From assembly GCF_009917485.1 (NCBI RefSeq), contig NZ_QZDT01000033.1, forward strand, positions 1 to 46,205: a stretch of 46,205 nt of DNA, in the 5' to 3' direction. How positions within the stretch are numbered: position 1 is the first letter of the stretch; the number at the start of each line of letters is the position of its first letter. Made by a program: the position numbers and the translations under genes. This document shows positions 44,260 to 46,205 of this stretch, piece by piece. The notes below the pieces were generated by a model. That model saw only the letters and a program-made list of their open reading frames with translations. It had not been told where the DNA came from and made no database searches. This DNA is from Parablautia muri. Lineage in GTDB: Bacteria; Bacillota; Clostridia; Lachnospirales; Lachnospiraceae.

Positions 44260-44907
44260 ATGGCAAGGAGAAAAAAAGAGCCGAGAAGCGTACACCGAGA
44301 AAAAATTGCTTCCGCTGCGTCAGTATTGTTTATGGATAAAGGCATTGTAGCAACATCTATGGACGATATAGCAAAAGCAGCCGGATATAGTAAAGCGACT
44401 TTATATGTGTATTTTGAGAATAAAGAGGAAATTGTTGGTATCTTAGTGCTGGATAGCATGAAAAAACTCTATCATTACATCGTTTCTGCACTTGAACAAC
44501 AAGAAACCACAAAAGAACAGTACAATTTCATTTGCCGTGGGTTGGTTCAGTACCAAGAAGAATTTCCATTTTACTTCAAAATGGTATTAGATTAAATCAA
44601 TATTGATTTTGAAAACCACGATTATCTTCCCGAAGAAAAAGAAACTTATCAAATAGGGGAAGAAATAAACGAAAAGATAAAGGAGTTTTTAATCTCCGGC
44701 ATAGATAAAGGCGATTTGCGTGGCAATCTGAAAATCATGCCTACTATTTTTAATTTGTGGGGTATGCTGTCCGGGCTTATTCAGTTTGCAGCAAATAAAG
44801 AAGAATATATAAAAAAAACAATGGGCTTATCAAAAATCCAGTTTTTAGAGCATGGTTTTCATATGCTGTATTGCTCTATTGCAGACAAGGGGAATGAGTA
44901 TGAATGA
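44260..44907 (+). pseudogene. TetR family regulator interrupted by one in-frame stop
   Basis: A TetR-type repressor frame of 215 sense codons. The N-terminal helix-turn-helix is intact (MDDIAKAAGYSKATLYVYF, about 26-44). A TAA at 44593-44595 (codon 112) interrupts it, but the same frame continues without shift to TGA 44905-44907 with a normal ligand-domain sequence (INIDFENHDYLPEEKETYQI and onward). One base change such as AAA or GAA to TAA explains it. The downstream gene starts within its last codons. The truncated 111-aa product would lack the dimerisation domain. Confidence 0.88.
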
Positions 44908-45469
44908 AAAAAGGTTGCTTGCTATTTTGGGAAGCCCTCATACAAACGGAACAACCGCGACTATGCTAAATTATACAATTTGTAGAGCCGAAGAAATGGG
45001 CTATACCGTAACGAAGATTAACCTATACGAAAAAAATCTTTCTTACTGTACGGGGTGTAGGGTTTGTATGAATACGCACACTTGTATTCAAAAGGACGAT
45101 ATACAGAAAATTGTAATATGTTTACAAAAATGCCAAACGGTTCTGCTTGCAACTCCTGTCTATTGGGCGAATGTGCCTGCTCCTGTTAAAAATTTATTTG
45201 ACCGATTATTGGGAACAGCTATGGAGGAAACAAGCACTTTTCCTAAGCCACGTTTAAAGGGCAAGAAATATATGCTTTTAACTTCCTGCAACACGCCGTT
45301 TCCTTTTTCATGGATATTCGGGCAAAGCAGAGGGGCAATCCGCAGTATGGACGAATTTTTTAAGACAGCGGGAATGAAACCGATAGGCAAAATTGTATGT
45401 GCGGGTACAGCGAGTAAAAAAGAGTTACCAAAACAAACAATCAAAAAAATCGAAAGGTGTATGAAATGA
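44900..45469 (+). CDS. Flavodoxin-family NAD(P)H-dependent oxidoreductase
   Basis: A 189-residue FMN-binding reductase. The N-terminal phosphate-binding loop is LGSPHTNGTTATML (about 10-23), then a Cys-rich motif SYCTGCRVCMNTHTC (about 49-63) seen in flavodoxin-like proteins related to iron-sulfur flavoproteins, and the flavin loop TPVYWANVPAPVKNLFDR (about 85-102). ATG 44900 has AAGGGG seven bases upstream and overlaps the TetR stop. It overlaps the FMN-binding gene by four bases (ATGA), so reductase and electron carrier are probably made together under TetR control. Confidence 0.9.
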   Translation: MNEKRLLAILGSPHTNGTTATMLNYTICRAEEMGYTVTKINLYEKNLSYCTGCRVCMNTHTCIQKDDIQKIVICLQKCQTVLLATPVYWANVPAPVKNLFDRLLGTAMEETSTFPKPRLKGKKYMLLTSCNTPFPFSWIFGQSRGAIRSMDEFFKTAGMKPIGKIVCAGTASKKELPKQTIKKIERCMK

Positions 45470-45870
45470 GAATGTCTAAAAAGAAAGTAGTTTTATTTGC
45501 TGTTATGCTCCTTGTGCTTATTAGCTTGGTTTGGGGAATAATTTATCTTAAAAGTGTTACAGATTATAAACAGGCAATAAAGGAAACCACTTTTGAAGAA
45601 ATAAATATTTCGGATATTTCCGACGGAGTTTATATTGGTGAATATGATGTAAATTTTATATATGCTAAAGTGGAAGTTACCGTGCAAAATGGAGAAATCA
45701 CAAATATTAACATTTTGGAGCATAGGCATGAACGTGGAAAAGCCGCAGAAGCCATAACTAACAAAATAGTTGATGAACAGAAAATAGACGTAGACGCAAT
45801 ATCGGGCGCAACAAATTCAAGCACCGTTATAAAAAAGGCTGTTGAAAATGCCCTAAAAAATGGGCTATAA
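45466..45870 (+). CDS. Membrane-anchored FMN-binding domain protein
   Basis: 134 residues. An N-terminal helix (about 5-26, VVLFAVMLLVLISLVWGIIY) anchors it, with the remainder outside the membrane. The FMN_bind domain (about 45-134) has DGVYIGEYDVN and the flavinylation motif SGATNSST, whose Thr usually carries covalent FMN via ApbE. A four-base ATGA overlap joins it to the oxidoreductase gene. It probably shuttles electrons at the membrane surface. No apbE is in the window. Confidence 0.88.
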   Translation: MRMSKKKVVLFAVMLLVLISLVWGIIYLKSVTDYKQAIKETTFEEINISDISDGVYIGEYDVNFIYAKVEVTVQNGEITNINILEHRHERGKAAEAITNKIVDEQKIDVDAISGATNSSTVIKKAVENALKNGL

Positions 45871-45929
45871 CAATTCAAAAGTAACTGTAATCCATGCACC
45901 GCCCCATGTGGGAGAAAGGGGGAATTTCC

Positions 45930-46157
45930 GTGAATTGCACAGAAGCATACAAGGAGCATATCGAGTACACCTTTAACGCCTTTTGCAGAGTAGTCATACG
46001 CTATGCGGCTATCAACGCATGGCGTGACAGGGATAAGCGGCGGCAAAGGGAAATATCTTTTGAATACCTCACAGAAGAAAAGTTTTATCCATTCTGTACA
46101 TCAGACACATATTTCTGTTGCTGCCCATTTATTCTGGCTTCAAATAAATCTGATTGA
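45930..46157 (+). pseudogene. Conjugative-element sigma-factor-like gene, truncated
   Basis: From GTG 45930 (GGGGGAA upstream) the frame reads NCTEAYKEHIEYTFNAFCRV, then WRDRDKRRQREISFEYL and FYPFCTSDTYF. This resembles the N-terminal part of small sigma-70-like proteins of Firmicutes conjugative transposons. After about residue 60 it turns into CCCPFILASNKSD and stops, unlike the family, so the 3' part seems lost at a junction near 46110. The family call is from recall only. Confidence 0.5.
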
Positions 46158-46182
46158 TTGTCACAGAATTAACCGATATAAT
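46154..46182 (+). promoter_or_regulatory. Promoter pointing out of the right edge
   Basis: -35 TTGATT (46154-46159), a 17-base spacer, perfect -10 TATAAT (46177-46182). The gene it serves lies beyond the window. Confidence 0.6.
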
Positions 46183-46205
46183 GACATCAGCATAGAGAAA
46201 GAGAA

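Overview
The window looks like a chromosomal segment of a Gram-positive anaerobe, most likely a gut Lachnospiraceae (Clostridia). The reasons are moderate-to-low GC, strong AGGAGG-type ribosome sites, a T-box leader, sporulation-type DUF3794/LysM and Csp-like S8 proteins, a DUF1934 gene and Firmicutes-type PyrK/PyrD. No rRNA, tRNA or CRISPR array was seen. Nearly all genes are on the minus strand, so most operons read from right to left.

Left edge (1-2260): the last codons of a transposase that looks like IS66, then about 400 bases of nested inverted repeats that run into the 3' end of a subtilisin-family (S8) protease gene. Next (2263-4460) is a zinc-type methionyl-tRNA synthetase under a Met-specific T-box leader with a consensus promoter. 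From 4578 to 12990 lies a sugar-utilisation operon. In transcription order it holds a CUT1 solute-binding lipoprotein, two permeases, a GH4 alpha-galactosidase/alpha-glucosidase, a YesM-like histidine kinase and a YesN/AraC response regulator. From 13215 to 18528 are housekeeping or envelope genes: an AraC/GyrI-like regulator, a long-linker ClpX, a coiled-coil NlpC/P60 hydrolase and an FKBP/trigger-factor-like lipoprotein.

The least explained part is 18800-20830. Four tandem genes for 48-residue, cysteine-free peptides with nearly identical C-termini sit divergently from a cupin/AraC regulator and end at a terminator. I recognise no family for them. From 21024 to 31500 is a second saccharide operon built on a peptide-type (Opp/Dpp) ABC transporter, followed by GH13 and GH31 glycosidases. 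The GH13 enzyme carries the Val after its nucleophile that marks alpha-1,6 specificity.

From 31961 to 43600 are core genes: a membrane-anchored hypothetical, DUF1934, murI, a GntR/FCD regulator, ispE, a 202-aa hypothetical with a sigma-28-like -10 element, a DUF3794-LysM protein, pyrC-pyrK-pyrD, and a large lipoprotein. Three unrelated start codons (GH31, GntR, ispE) are preceded by the same hairpin-plus-ribosome-site module of about 38 nt.

The right end (43884-46205) is the edge of a mobile element that has removed the 5' part of an AraC gene. It carries a DnaA-box inverted repeat, a TetR gene broken by one in-frame TAA next to a perfect 12-bp operator palindrome, a flavodoxin-like oxidoreductase, an FMN-binding protein and a truncated sigma-like gene.
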